Shown here: positions 8,500 to 16,153 of the stretch, piece by piece
Layout of the letters: each line of letters begins with the position of its first letter
Position numbering within the stretch: position 1 is the stretch's first letter
Assembly (NCBI GenBank): GCA_040757115.1
Contig: JBFLYA010000074.1
Span: 1-17,139, forward strand
Source: a bacterium
GTDB lineage: Bacteria; UBA9089; CG2-30-40-21; SBAY01
Length of the DNA: 17,139 bases
Reading direction: 5' to 3'
Made by a program: the position numbers and the translations under genes
Notes under the pieces: generated by a model
Databases searched by the model: none
What the model saw: the letters and a program-made list of their open reading frames with translations, nothing else
What the model was told of the DNA's origin: nothing

Positions 8500-8955
8500 T
8501 TACTTAACACCAGGTGGAGTAATAGTCTCTTTTATCTCTGGTGCCTCTCCAAAACTGAGACTAGCCGACATATCGCCCACATAGTCGTTCCAATGTGGAC
8601 AGGCGTAATCTGCTAGTCCTTGCCAGGTTACAGGATCAAGTCTTGCCCTTATGGTATAATCAGCTCTTGTAATGTTTCCCTGTGCGTTAATGTCATAAGC
8701 GTTGCCAAAGATCCCTATTTCTAATACATTGTCTCCCTCTACAGATACAAACGCTGCTGCTCCATGAACAGTGTTCTCTGCCCCGACACCAGCGTAGATA
8801 CCTGCTATGTCAAAATAAGGAGCAGGATCTCCATCATATCCCAATTCAAATTCCCAATTCCCAACTGTTAAAGTTACTACGGCGGCGGAACTTGCCGTTA
8901 TCAGAGAGAACACTAAACTCATCGCTAATATGGTTACCCTCATTACCTTCTTCAT
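8500..8955 (-). CDS. Small secreted protein of unknown function
   Basis: I do not recognise this 151-aa protein. It has a clear signal peptide (MKKVMRV, then a hydrophobic run) with likely cleavage after ASSA near residue 24. The mature part is about 127 residues, acidic, rich in Gly, Ala and aromatic residues, and looks beta-rich (WEFELGY, AYFV-like strands). It has a single Cys at 119 within YACPHWNDY and a proline-containing tail (ITPPGVK). No lipobox, sorting domain or PEP-CTERM motif is seen. An excellent AGGAGG (8965-8970) sits 9 nt upstream of the ATG. It is monocistronic: promoter at 9495-9523, a roughly 530-nt structured leader and a terminator at 8412-8451. That arrangement suggests a well-expressed but conditionally controlled exported protein; this is inference. 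Confidence 0.85.
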   Translation of the reverse strand: MKKVMRVTILAMSLVFSLITASSAAVVTLTVGNWEFELGYDGDPAPYFDIAGIYAGVGAENTVHGAAAFVSVEGDNVLEIGIFGNAYDINAQGNITRADYTIRARLDPVTWQGLADYACPHWNDYVGDMSASLSFGEAPEIKETITPPGVK

Positions 8956-9488
8956 CTTTTTTCACCTCCTTTCTTTTTAAAGATTGCGGAAATACAAAAT
9001 GCGAGCTAAAAAACAGAGGTTAAATCTCCATCAGCCAGAGAGATTCACCTGTGAAAAAGCTTATTTGTTGCATCAGTCATAGAAATCTCACAAACGCATA
9101 GTTACATCCTTTTTGCTTTTAGCCACAGATGTTACCACACCTTCCGGCTGATAATTTTAGCTCACTTTAGCCTTACCTGAGTTTTTTTTCAGGCTTTCCG
9201 CGGCTATCTTATCCTTCCCACTTGATTTATAAATCGCACCCTTGTCTTTCAGTGCTCAAAATATATCTCAAGTGAAAGGTTGACCCTCTTATTGTGCAGA
9301 ATGCAGTTACCCTCCTACTATCCTTGAAATAGTCGAGTTTTTTATCATCGACTTTCAACGGAACTTCCCCTCTATTTAAAGACAAAAATTTAGCACAACC
9401 ATTTGATTTTCAATAAGATATAGTGATATCTCTTTTTTTCTAATTCCTATCTACAATTGAAAGAAGGATTTAATTCCTCATCCCTTAG
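8956..9488 (-). promoter_or_regulatory. Long structured 5' leader, candidate riboswitch or attenuator
   Basis: From the expected transcription start near 9488 to the ATG at 8955 there is no credible ORF but a chain of complementary segments. They are: 9324-9358 (TTGAAA and GTCGA arms, 11 pairs with a 2-nt bulge); 9213-9279 (CCTT plus CACTTGA arms); 9168-9206 (outer TAGCC/GGCTA, inner CCTGA/TCAGG, separated by an internal loop containing GCGGAAAG); 9121-9149 (outer AGCC/GGCT, inner AGGTGT/ACATCT with GGTA loop); 9055-9120 (AAAAGC/GCTTTT); and the terminator-like stem at 9008-9053. A possible 11-codon ORF (ATG at 9080, no good ribosome site) ends in the 5' arm of that last stem. I cannot match the leader to a known riboswitch class. 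Confidence 0.6.
9008..9053 (-). terminator. Terminator-like hairpin in the leader
   Basis: On the minus strand AATCTC (9040-9045) pairs with GAGATT (9023-9028), and AGGT pairs with ACCT outside it; CA and TG extend it after a one-base mismatch. The stem is directly followed by TTTTTT (9013-9008). It lies about 50 nt before the start codon, upstream of the AGGAGG, where a transcription attenuator would be. Its loop is 11 nt. Confidence 0.6.
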
Positions 9489-9494
9489 GATTGT

Positions 9495-9523
9495 ATAATA
9501 GCATATTAATTAAATTTTGTCAA
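9495..9523 (-). promoter_or_regulatory. Strong sigma70 promoter of the small secreted-protein gene
   Basis: On the minus strand, TTGACA (9518-9523), a 17-bp AT-rich spacer and TATTAT (9495-9500). It lies just outside the inverted-repeat element (9545-10198) and points away from it. The expected start near 9488 defines the long leader. Confidence 0.75.
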
Positions 9524-9544
9524 GCATTTTTTAAAAAAAATAAT

Positions 9545-10198
9545 AAAAAATTTCGACCTGTATGGTTAGAAATTATAAACAATGATAAGACTATGGAGTT
9601 AGATAATTTGAAAGCAATTTTTGTATGTGTATAGCGTGCTACAGTATGAGGGTATAAATAATTCCGTAAGATTTAATGTATCCCGCAGATTTCGCAGATG
9701 AAACGCAGAAATAAAGGGATTCGAGATTCGGGAATAAAAGAATCCCCTAACCACGAAATCCGAACCCCGAACCCAGTTTTCAGAGGAAACGGACATGAGC
9801 CAAGGCTCACAAAGGGCAATGAAAATGGGAGAAGGACAACCCCCTAACCCCCTTTATTAAGGGGGAATATGTGTTCTAAACCAGAGGATACGAGTCTGTG
9901 GATACTATACTAATTCGCTAATCTCTAATTCACTAATTCGCTATTTTCAGGGGAAACACTCATGAACCTGCGGCTCACAAAGGGGGATGAAAATAATGGA
10001 AGAACAACCCCCTAACCCCCTTTATTAAGGGGGAATATCTGTTCTACACCATAGGATACGAGTCTGTGGATACTATACTAATTCGCTAATCTCTAATTCA
10101 CTAATTCGCTATTTTCAGGGGAAACATCAACGATAATCTGCGAAATCTGCGGGAGATAGTCCATATTCAAAACCTAACCATACAGGTCGAAATTTTTT
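9545..10198. repeat. Non-coding element bounded by nested inverted repeats
   Basis: The outer arms, 9545-9569 and 10174-10198, are a perfect 25-bp inverted repeat containing CGACCTGTATGGTTAG. A second perfect inverted pair, TCCCGCAGATTTCGCAGAT, lies inside at 9681-9699 and 10136-10154. A 168-bp tandem duplication fills much of the core. No transposase or other credible ORF is present, and I see no clear target-site duplication. It fits between the lpxB stop (10213) and the next promoter (9523). It resembles a MITE or composite repeat; mobility is inferred. A diverged relative of the outer arm is at 6223-6252. Confidence 0.7.
9777..10125. repeat. 168-bp tandem duplication
   Basis: Two copies (about 9777-9943 and 9944-10111) plus the first 14 bases of a third (TTTTCAGGGGAAAC, 10112-10125). 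Bases 9886-9958 and 10054-10126 are identical (73 bp); the first parts of the copies have diverged. Each copy holds CCCCCTTTATTAAGGGGG (9848-9865 and 10016-10033), a 7-bp stem with a 4-nt loop, and a CTAATTCGCTAATCTC-type short-period tract. Confidence 0.85.
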
Positions 10199-10212
10199 TG
10201 TCCTATCTGTAA

Positions 10213-11379
10213 CTATTGATATTTATTAATGTTATAGAACTTTCGATTTATCAGTACCCCCACGCAATCAAGCATAGTTTTTGCTGCCCGAATCGTTGCT
10301 CCAGAACCACCCAGTTTTTCCTTTACTTGTTTCAACTCGGTTATCATTTTTCCCCTTTTGTCTTCATTTTCCAATAACTCTATGGCATATTGGGAAATAA
10401 GTTCAGGCTCAGCCTTATTTTGGAGTAATTCTGGAACAATCTCTTTTCCGGCAACGATATTTGGCAAGCCAATAAAACCACCCGTAGAAACTAATATCTT
10501 ACCCAATTGCCAGGTGAGCCAGTTGAGTTTATAAACGATAATCATCGGCACGCCTATTAAGGCGGCTTCTAATGTCGCTGTTCCGGAGGCAACGATGAGT
10601 AAATCACTTATGTTCATTACCTCATAGGTATTGTTTGATACTATTTTCGTATTTTGAAGTTTGAATTTCAAAATATCCTCTTTTGATAAAGTCGGGGCTA
10701 AAGGCAGGATAAATTGGGCATCCGGAAAATGTCTCTGAATTTTTTCAACCCCGGATAACATAATTGGCAATAAAACCTTAATCTCACTTTTTCTACTGCC
10801 AGGCAACACGCCAATAATTTTCTTTTTCTGGTCCAGATTAAACTCTTTGCAAGCCTCTTCTTTACTCATTTGAGGGCTGACGATGTCTAATAAGGGATGA
10901 CCGATAAATTCTACCTTATTGCCTGCCTCTTGATAAATCCTTGCCTCAAAATCAAATATACAAATAACCTTATCAACTAATTTCGTCATTGTTTTTGCCC
11001 GGCCTTTTCGCCATGCCCAGGCAGTTGGAGGAATATAATATACGGTTGGGATGTTTAATCTTCTGGCTGTTTTTGCCAATCGCATATTAAACTCAGGGAA
11101 GTCAATTAAGACTAACAGATGAGGTTTTTCTTTCTCTAAATAATTGCCAACCTCTTTCAGTCGGTAGATAAATTCAGGGATTTTAGTGATAATCTCTACA
11201 GCACCAATTGCACAGAGGTCAGATATATCAAAATCTATCTTTACCCCTGCAAGTGCCATATTAGAACCACCCATTCCTTGAAGATGGACATCTGGCGATA
11301 ATTCTTTTATGGCTTGAGCTAATTTGCCACCATACAAATCTCCGGATGCCTCGCCGGTGATAATGACTATTTTTTTCAT
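10213..11379 (-). CDS. lpxB: Lipid-A-disaccharide synthase
   Basis: It condenses UDP-2,3-diacylglucosamine with lipid X (2,3-diacylglucosamine 1-phosphate) to form the lipid A disaccharide, at the cytoplasmic face of the inner membrane. The ATG at 11379 (388 aa; E. coli LpxB has 382) has AGAGG 9 nt upstream and gives the usual start MKKIVIITGEASGD. An in-frame ATG at 11412 would add 11 residues. Motifs in order: GEASGD (9-14), IDFPEFN (92-98), YYIPPTAWAWRKGR (114-127), GHPLLD (160-165), LPGSRKSEI (192-200), ASGTATLE (264-271) and GLPNIVAG (304-311). All expected blocks are present, so the enzyme looks intact. It begins 60 bp after the stop of the large secreted protein, same strand, with no obvious promoter between, so the two are probably co-transcribed. 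It implies an outer membrane with lipopolysaccharide. Confidence 0.97.
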   Translation of the reverse strand: MKKIVIITGEASGDLYGGKLAQAIKELSPDVHLQGMGGSNMALAGVKIDFDISDLCAIGAVEIITKIPEFIYRLKEVGNYLEKEKPHLLVLIDFPEFNMRLAKTARRLNIPTVYYIPPTAWAWRKGRAKTMTKLVDKVICIFDFEARIYQEAGNKVEFIGHPLLDIVSPQMSKEEACKEFNLDQKKKIIGVLPGSRKSEIKVLLPIMLSGVEKIQRHFPDAQFILPLAPTLSKEDILKFKLQNTKIVSNNTYEVMNISDLLIVASGTATLEAALIGVPMIIVYKLNWLTWQLGKILVSTGGFIGLPNIVAGKEIVPELLQNKAEPELISQYAIELLENEDKRGKMITELKQVKEKLGGSGATIRAAKTMLDCVGVLINRKFYNINKYQ

Positions 11380-11400
11380 TTCTTTTAACCTCTTACCAAT

Positions 11401-11439
11401 TACTTTCCCCATTTCTCCGTTTCTCCCTTTCTCCGTCTC
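11401..11439 (-). repeat. Purine-rich GGAGAAA repeat between two genes
   Basis: On the minus strand the gap between the large secreted-protein gene and lpxB reads as three to four imperfect units of (C/G)GGAGAAA, ending in the alternative lpxB ATG at 11412. The units resemble ribosome sites and could help translation of either lpxB start, or be one more short-period intergenic repeat. Confidence 0.5.
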
Positions 11440-14400
11440 TTATCTGATAATCACTAATTTCCCTGATTTTTTCTCAACACCATAGGTAACGATATAAATA
11501 TATACTCCACTGGCAACATCCTTTGAATGACTGTCTTTGACATCCCATTCGTATATCGAACTGACATCCTCAATCATTCTTATCAAATCTCCTGATATAT
11601 CATAAATTCTAATCGTGGAATTAGCAGGTAACCCCTCAAATATGATTTTATCATCCCCTCTGCTGGGTTTAAAAGGAACAGGATAGACGATGAATTTAGA
11701 GAGGTCTTGAGCCTCAAGATAAACAATTAAGGTGTAAATCCCAAGTCGGGAAATAGGGGCAGTGACTTTATTTTCAAATGTATTCACCACGCCATCCTCA
11801 ATTTTCACCCATCTATTGTTTTTTAATTCATAAATCGCTAAATTTAACTCTTTACCGCCAACCATAGATACATCCGCTTCACTATAGGTAATCGTAATAA
11901 AGGCTGATGTTGTGCCAAATCCCTCAGTTAAAATCTCTCTTTGTTCATTTCGTCCCTCGATTTTATAAACTGTATCTGGAATCCTTTTTACCAGAGTGTC
12001 TTTGTCGGTATAGTAATTAGCCGTAGTAACCTCTGGGTCGGGTGGGTCTTTGATAAAAACCGGGTAATAGTCTTCTGGTAGAAAATATCGCGCCACATCT
12101 ATCGCTATATTTCCTTCTTGTATCTTTTCATCTTTACTATCGTCTATTAAAACAAAGAATGGATTACTCTTTATGGTTCTGACTCCATCTGTGGCTGTTA
12201 TTTCTACATCGGGCGTTGCTTTATTTATACTCACCGTGCCTGTCCATATCCCTGCGGTAAAATTACGGGTGATATTGATGGAATTGGTCGTGTCAGTTAA
12301 ATTAAAAGCACCATTATAATCTGCGATATTCTCATAAATATCATAAGCGGTTACGGTTGCGGGGAAAGATGTCCGCCAGATTTGAGTTGAAATGTGGTCA
12401 ATCTTAAAATGGTTCACAATTGCGGGCAAAACCGTAAATGGTGGGGAAATACCAGTTTTGCCTTGTGAAAATATATTAATGGTTACATTATCCATTGCCG
12501 TAGTAATAACAACCTCTTGTGAGCAAGTGCCTGATTTAAAATTAGAGGTAGTTTTGGGTAAAATAGTTGTGGTTGTATCCTTCAATTCGCCAGAATTATT
12601 AAAACTTTCCACGATATTGCCATATTTATCGTAGGCAGTTATTTGAATCTCGAATTTTTGACCTGCAATTTGAACTTCAATAGGTTTAAACCCAAAATGG
12701 TCTAAGACATCCGAAATTAATGTAATTGTAGCAATTCCCGTTATCTCCTCGACTTTATATGTTAATATCTCAAGACCGGTTTTTGTTCCGGCAACAAAGG
12801 TCGTAGAGGTTGCCTCAAGATGAGTTAGAGTTCCAAGTCCATTTTCCATTTGCCATTGACCATTTATCACCCTTTCATTCGCATACTTATCAAATCCTTT
12901 GGCTTTAAAAGGTTGTGAATTTGTAACCACAGTAATCGTTGCCTGTGGCAGGATAATAATATAAGATAAGGAGCCAGGGAGAATGGTAATTCCCGCGGTA
13001 GCAAAGATATTGCCGACAAAAGCCTTTATTATTCCTTTTCTAACTAATATCCCGGCGGTAAAGATGGTTTGTGAGCCAACATTTGCATTAAAATATCCGA
13101 TATTTTCAGTGACCTCCCAATTACATTCAAAATTCGCTAACTCATTATCATGGTCATCATATCCTTTAGCAATTAGTGGTGCGGCGGCATCTACAATTAA
13201 CTCTAATGTGTTTGGTGAGATAGAGATGTAAGATAAATCAGAGGGGAAGACAGAAAATACATTGCTCATTCCTGTTTTAGTGCCAGACCAGACCGTGATT
13301 ACCGTAGTTCCTACCTGATTAATTGAAACTGTGCCTGTCCAGATGCCAGAGGTAAATTTTGTGGTAGTTTGTGGGGCAATCGTATGAGATGTATCCTGAA
13401 GATAGGCAGTATTATTATAATCCGCAATGTTATCATAGGCATCATAAGCGGTGATGGTAATTGGAAAACCTACCCCAGCAATTTGTGTGGTGATTGTTGC
13501 AAAGATAAAGAACTCAAAGTTATTGGGTTTAACTAAGAAGGTATTGCTTGTGCCAGATTTATCATTATCCATAGCGGTAATATTTGTTGTGCCCGCTTTT
13601 TTAATAACTACCATCCCGGACCATTGTCCATCTTTAAAATTACCACTTTGATAAGGCTGGACACTTAAATTAACACTATTAGAAAATGTTGTTGCGGTAT
13701 TTCCCCAATTATCATAAGCCGTAATTTTGATTAAGAAATCAATTCCCGCAATCTGTGTTCCAATTTCATCAAACAAAAAGTATGAGACTTCACCTGGTTG
13801 AACAAGGAATGGGGGACTCACCCCTTTTTTACCTTTGCAATCAGCGATGAGTAGTGCCGTTCCTGCCTTAAAAACACTCACCGTGCCAATGTATTTACCA
13901 TCTTTAAAATCAGTAATGGTCTTTGGAGTAATTTCACCATTAAGGTTAGTTAAGGTTACGGTATCTTTAAAGTCAAGGACAGGATTATTCCAGAAATCTA
14001 CTGCGGTAAGGGTGATAGTAAAAGGTGTTCCTGCGGTTTGAGTGCCAATATGGTCAAAATTAAAGTGATGATGCAGTCCAGAGGTTACCGTGACCATAAT
14101 AGAGTCAGATGGATTTTTTCCCCCAATGACTTTTGCGGTGATGGTGCCTGTGCCGACTTTGGTGGGTGCAGAGTAAGTTGCTATGGCTATGCCATTAATA
14201 GTCGGTGAAGATAAAGTTATAGAACCAATGATTGTGGACCAATCGACGATAGTTCCATCATCAGCGAGGTTACCAAATTCATCCTTAACCAGTGCAGTAA
14301 TGGTCATAGTTTTTGTCACCGGGATAGTTACTGAGCCTGGTGAGATAGTTATGGTTGCGGGCGCGACTAATGCCCGAATTTGAATTATATCTTCACCAGT

Positions 14401-16068
14401 TAAAGGTGTAGAATTATCATCAGTCACTTTTAAGAGTATGGAATATACGCCTGGTTGGAAGAATGTATGAGTAGTAATCGAGCCTGGTGCATTAAAGCCA
14501 TCTCCAAAATCCCATTCAAATTTGACAATGTGTCGTTTTGGGTCAAGGTGGTAGGAGTTAGTGCCAATAAACTGGATTGATTTTCCTACCTGGATTATTT
14601 GTGGGTTAATCCGGGCTATGGCAACAGGTGGAGCACTGAATAAGGATTTCATTAAAATAAGTATTCCCCAGGCAGTAGAAAGTGAAGGGGTTAGATATAT
14701 TGCCCAGTCTTTTTTATCCTCCCAATGACCATCAGGAAACTGATTTTTTAAAAGGTAATCTACATACTCATTATACCACTCAATATCACCCAGCATATCT
14801 GGCGAGGGTAATTTTATAAGCCTTAGCCCTTTCATAATGGCATACATACCATAAAAATTACCAAAATTGGCACCGCCATTTTTCCAATTGTTATACAAGT
14901 AATTAATTGCCTTGTTGGGTTTTTCTTCAGTAGCGGTATATCCGAGATAGGCAAAATCAGCTATTCCCGCACCAGTCCTCACCGCAGAAGGGTCAGATGG
15001 AGATGTATATCCAAAACCCCCATTATTGGTATTTTGACTATACTCTAACCAATATTTTAACTCATCTTTAAGAAATTGAGGTGCGGATATATTCCAGGGG
15101 TCAGTTGCTGAGGCGGTTAATCCTATTACTGGCCATTGAGTTGCAGAATTATCACTGGACCCATTCTGATTATTATAAGGAGAATATTGCCAACCACCCC
15201 TTCCATGGGGGGTGTGAGTACCTTCATCACTTTGTGACCAGGCACAATAATCAACCATATCTTGAAGAATCTCTCGATATGTTCGATTTATAACCGGCCC
15301 GGTCCTGGCTACTCGCTCTGGTTGACGACTGCCGACTATCGCCATCATCATTGGCCCTATTTCATATATAGGTTGACCTTGGTATATTCCTATTCCTATA
15401 CCATTGTCATTTGTATCCGGGTCTCCAGCGGTTTGTGTGCCAATTGTAACTATTTCACATCGGGTAAAAAGATAATTAAATCCTCTTTCTATTGTTTCTA
15501 CATACGGGTCTTCATCTCTATCCCCACCTGGTAACCGTCCTTGATTTTCAAATGCCTCAATTGCCGCCGCAGTAGGCGAAACATAAAAACCAGACGCCTT
15601 CCAATATCCGCATTCTGTCCCACTTTGTATTGTTCGTGTTTGGGTGCTATGTAGAAACCAGAGGGCATTATCAATAGCAATATCCATCGCCACAGTAGTG
15701 GTCGCTTCTCTTATCCTGACTCGATAACTATCTGTGCCTGTATTATTCATTCCATCAGTTACTTTCAAGGTGGCAATGAATAGAGTATTTTCACTTCCTT
15801 TATAAGTATGTGTAGCAGATATGCTGTAAGGATTAGTCACTATCTTAGTTATAGTCGAATTACCATCCCCAAAATCCCACTGGTATTTTAAAGTTCCAGT
15901 GCCCCGTTTAACGGTACCTTTAAGGATAATTTCTTTTCCACTCCAGGTTTGATGTGCGTTATATGAGTTATACCAGGGAACACAGATTACCTTTAGAGAT
16001 TCCTCTGCCGATACATAAGCAGGTAAAAATAAAATTAGAAGGATTAAAGACTTTTTAAAATCCATCAT
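11440..16068 (-). CDS. Large secreted modular protein with T9SS type-A sorting domain
   Basis: 1542 aa. Signal peptide 1-21 (cleavage after AYVSA). A PKD domain follows (about 25-120, WDFGDG at 64-69). Residues 125-476 look like an alpha/alpha-toroid of the prenyltransferase/squalene-cyclase type: repeated helix pairs and QW-like turns GGWQYS (291-296), GGFGYT (350-355), DGHWED (446-451). A second PKD is at 480-567 (WDFGDG 519-524). Then come Ig-like modules: invasin-like at about 570-663, 944-1030 and 1032-1118, and five related IGTQxAGxxFxITxTAYD modules starting near 668, 762, 852, 1122 and 1218. After a linker domain (1308-1450), the end (1456-1542) is a sorting domain: YPVPFKPS, IRIYDISGDLIR, GVYIYIVTY, and terminal GKLVIIR. 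It is probably exported by the Sec system then the T9SS and held at the surface. Ligand and any enzymatic activity are unknown; no cyclase DxDD motif is evident. It has its own promoter with almost no leader and heads a likely operon with lpxB. Confidence 0.88.
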   Translation of the reverse strand: MMDFKKSLILLILFLPAYVSAEESLKVICVPWYNSYNAHQTWSGKEIILKGTVKRGTGTLKYQWDFGDGNSTITKIVTNPYSISATHTYKGSENTLFIATLKVTDGMNNTGTDSYRVRIREATTTVAMDIAIDNALWFLHSTQTRTIQSGTECGYWKASGFYVSPTAAAIEAFENQGRLPGGDRDEDPYVETIERGFNYLFTRCEIVTIGTQTAGDPDTNDNGIGIGIYQGQPIYEIGPMMMAIVGSRQPERVARTGPVINRTYREILQDMVDYCAWSQSDEGTHTPHGRGGWQYSPYNNQNGSSDNSATQWPVIGLTASATDPWNISAPQFLKDELKYWLEYSQNTNNGGFGYTSPSDPSAVRTGAGIADFAYLGYTATEEKPNKAINYLYNNWKNGGANFGNFYGMYAIMKGLRLIKLPSPDMLGDIEWYNEYVDYLLKNQFPDGHWEDKKDWAIYLTPSLSTAWGILILMKSLFSAPPVAIARINPQIIQVGKSIQFIGTNSYHLDPKRHIVKFEWDFGDGFNAPGSITTHTFFQPGVYSILLKVTDDNSTPLTGEDIIQIRALVAPATITISPGSVTIPVTKTMTITALVKDEFGNLADDGTIVDWSTIIGSITLSSPTINGIAIATYSAPTKVGTGTITAKVIGGKNPSDSIMVTVTSGLHHHFNFDHIGTQTAGTPFTITLTAVDFWNNPVLDFKDTVTLTNLNGEITPKTITDFKDGKYIGTVSVFKAGTALLIADCKGKKGVSPPFLVQPGEVSYFLFDEIGTQIAGIDFLIKITAYDNWGNTATTFSNSVNLSVQPYQSGNFKDGQWSGMVVIKKAGTTNITAMDNDKSGTSNTFLVKPNNFEFFIFATITTQIAGVGFPITITAYDAYDNIADYNNTAYLQDTSHTIAPQTTTKFTSGIWTGTVSINQVGTTVITVWSGTKTGMSNVFSVFPSDLSYISISPNTLELIVDAAAPLIAKGYDDHDNELANFECNWEVTENIGYFNANVGSQTIFTAGILVRKGIIKAFVGNIFATAGITILPGSLSYIIILPQATITVVTNSQPFKAKGFDKYANERVINGQWQMENGLGTLTHLEATSTTFVAGTKTGLEILTYKVEEITGIATITLISDVLDHFGFKPIEVQIAGQKFEIQITAYDKYGNIVESFNNSGELKDTTTTILPKTTSNFKSGTCSQEVVITTAMDNVTINIFSQGKTGISPPFTVLPAIVNHFKIDHISTQIWRTSFPATVTAYDIYENIADYNGAFNLTDTTNSINITRNFTAGIWTGTVSINKATPDVEITATDGVRTIKSNPFFVLIDDSKDEKIQEGNIAIDVARYFLPEDYYPVFIKDPPDPEVTTANYYTDKDTLVKRIPDTVYKIEGRNEQREILTEGFGTTSAFITITYSEADVSMVGGKELNLAIYELKNNRWVKIEDGVVNTFENKVTAPISRLGIYTLIVYLEAQDLSKFIVYPVPFKPSRGDDKIIFEGLPANSTIRIYDISGDLIRMIEDVSSIYEWDVKDSHSKDVASGVYIYIVTYGVEKKSGKLVIIR

Positions 16069-16073
16069 TTATA

Positions 16074-16102
16074 TTTATACCATACAAACTAAAATTTGGC
16101 AA
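16074..16102 (-). promoter_or_regulatory. Sigma70 promoter giving a near-leaderless transcript
   Basis: On the minus strand, TTGCCA (16097-16102), a 17-bp spacer and TATAAA (16074-16079). Only 5 bases separate the -10 box from the ATG at 16068 (ATGATG), so transcription should begin at or beside the first base of the start codon. No ribosome site is present. Confidence 0.65.
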
Positions 16103-16113
16103 GAAAAAATAGA

Positions 16114-16147
16114 TTGACAAAGATGATATTTTATGATACCTTATAAT
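16114..16147 (+). promoter_or_regulatory. Promoter region of ogt, near-leaderless
   Basis: TTGACA (16114-16119) is followed by TACCTT at 17-bp spacing (16137-16142) and by a perfect TATAAT (16142-16147) at 22 bp. Either -10 places the start within a few bases of the ATG at 16154. There is no purine-rich ribosome site. It is divergent from the promoter at 16074-16102, with the -35 boxes 11 bp apart. Confidence 0.5.
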
Positions 16148-16153
16148 CTGTGA

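Noticed and set aside
9030-9085. Hammerhead ribozyme core (CTGATG)
   Set aside because: CTGATG occurs twice on the minus strand, but neither is followed by the required GA and no matching GAAA and cleavage-site arms are found.
9168-9206. Possible GEMM (c-di-GMP-I/cGAMP) riboswitch because of GCGGAAAGCC
   Set aside because: The segment resembles the conserved strand of that class, but the GNNAAACC partner and the downstream receptor stem are not in the right places; here it forms a nested TAGCC/CCTGA hairpin instead.
9599-9796. 65-codon open frame inside the inverted-repeat element
   Set aside because: It spans repeat words such as CGCAGATTTCGCAG, has no ribosome site and no recognisable protein features.
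9777-10125. CRISPR array
   Set aside because: There are only two long (168-bp) copies without regular short spacers and no cas genes in the window.
16114-16147. TTGACA and TATAAT as one ideal promoter for ogt
   Set aside because: The spacer is 22 bp, too long for a standard pair; TACCTT at 17 bp or TATAAT with a weak -35 is more likely, so it is reported as a region with moderate confidence.
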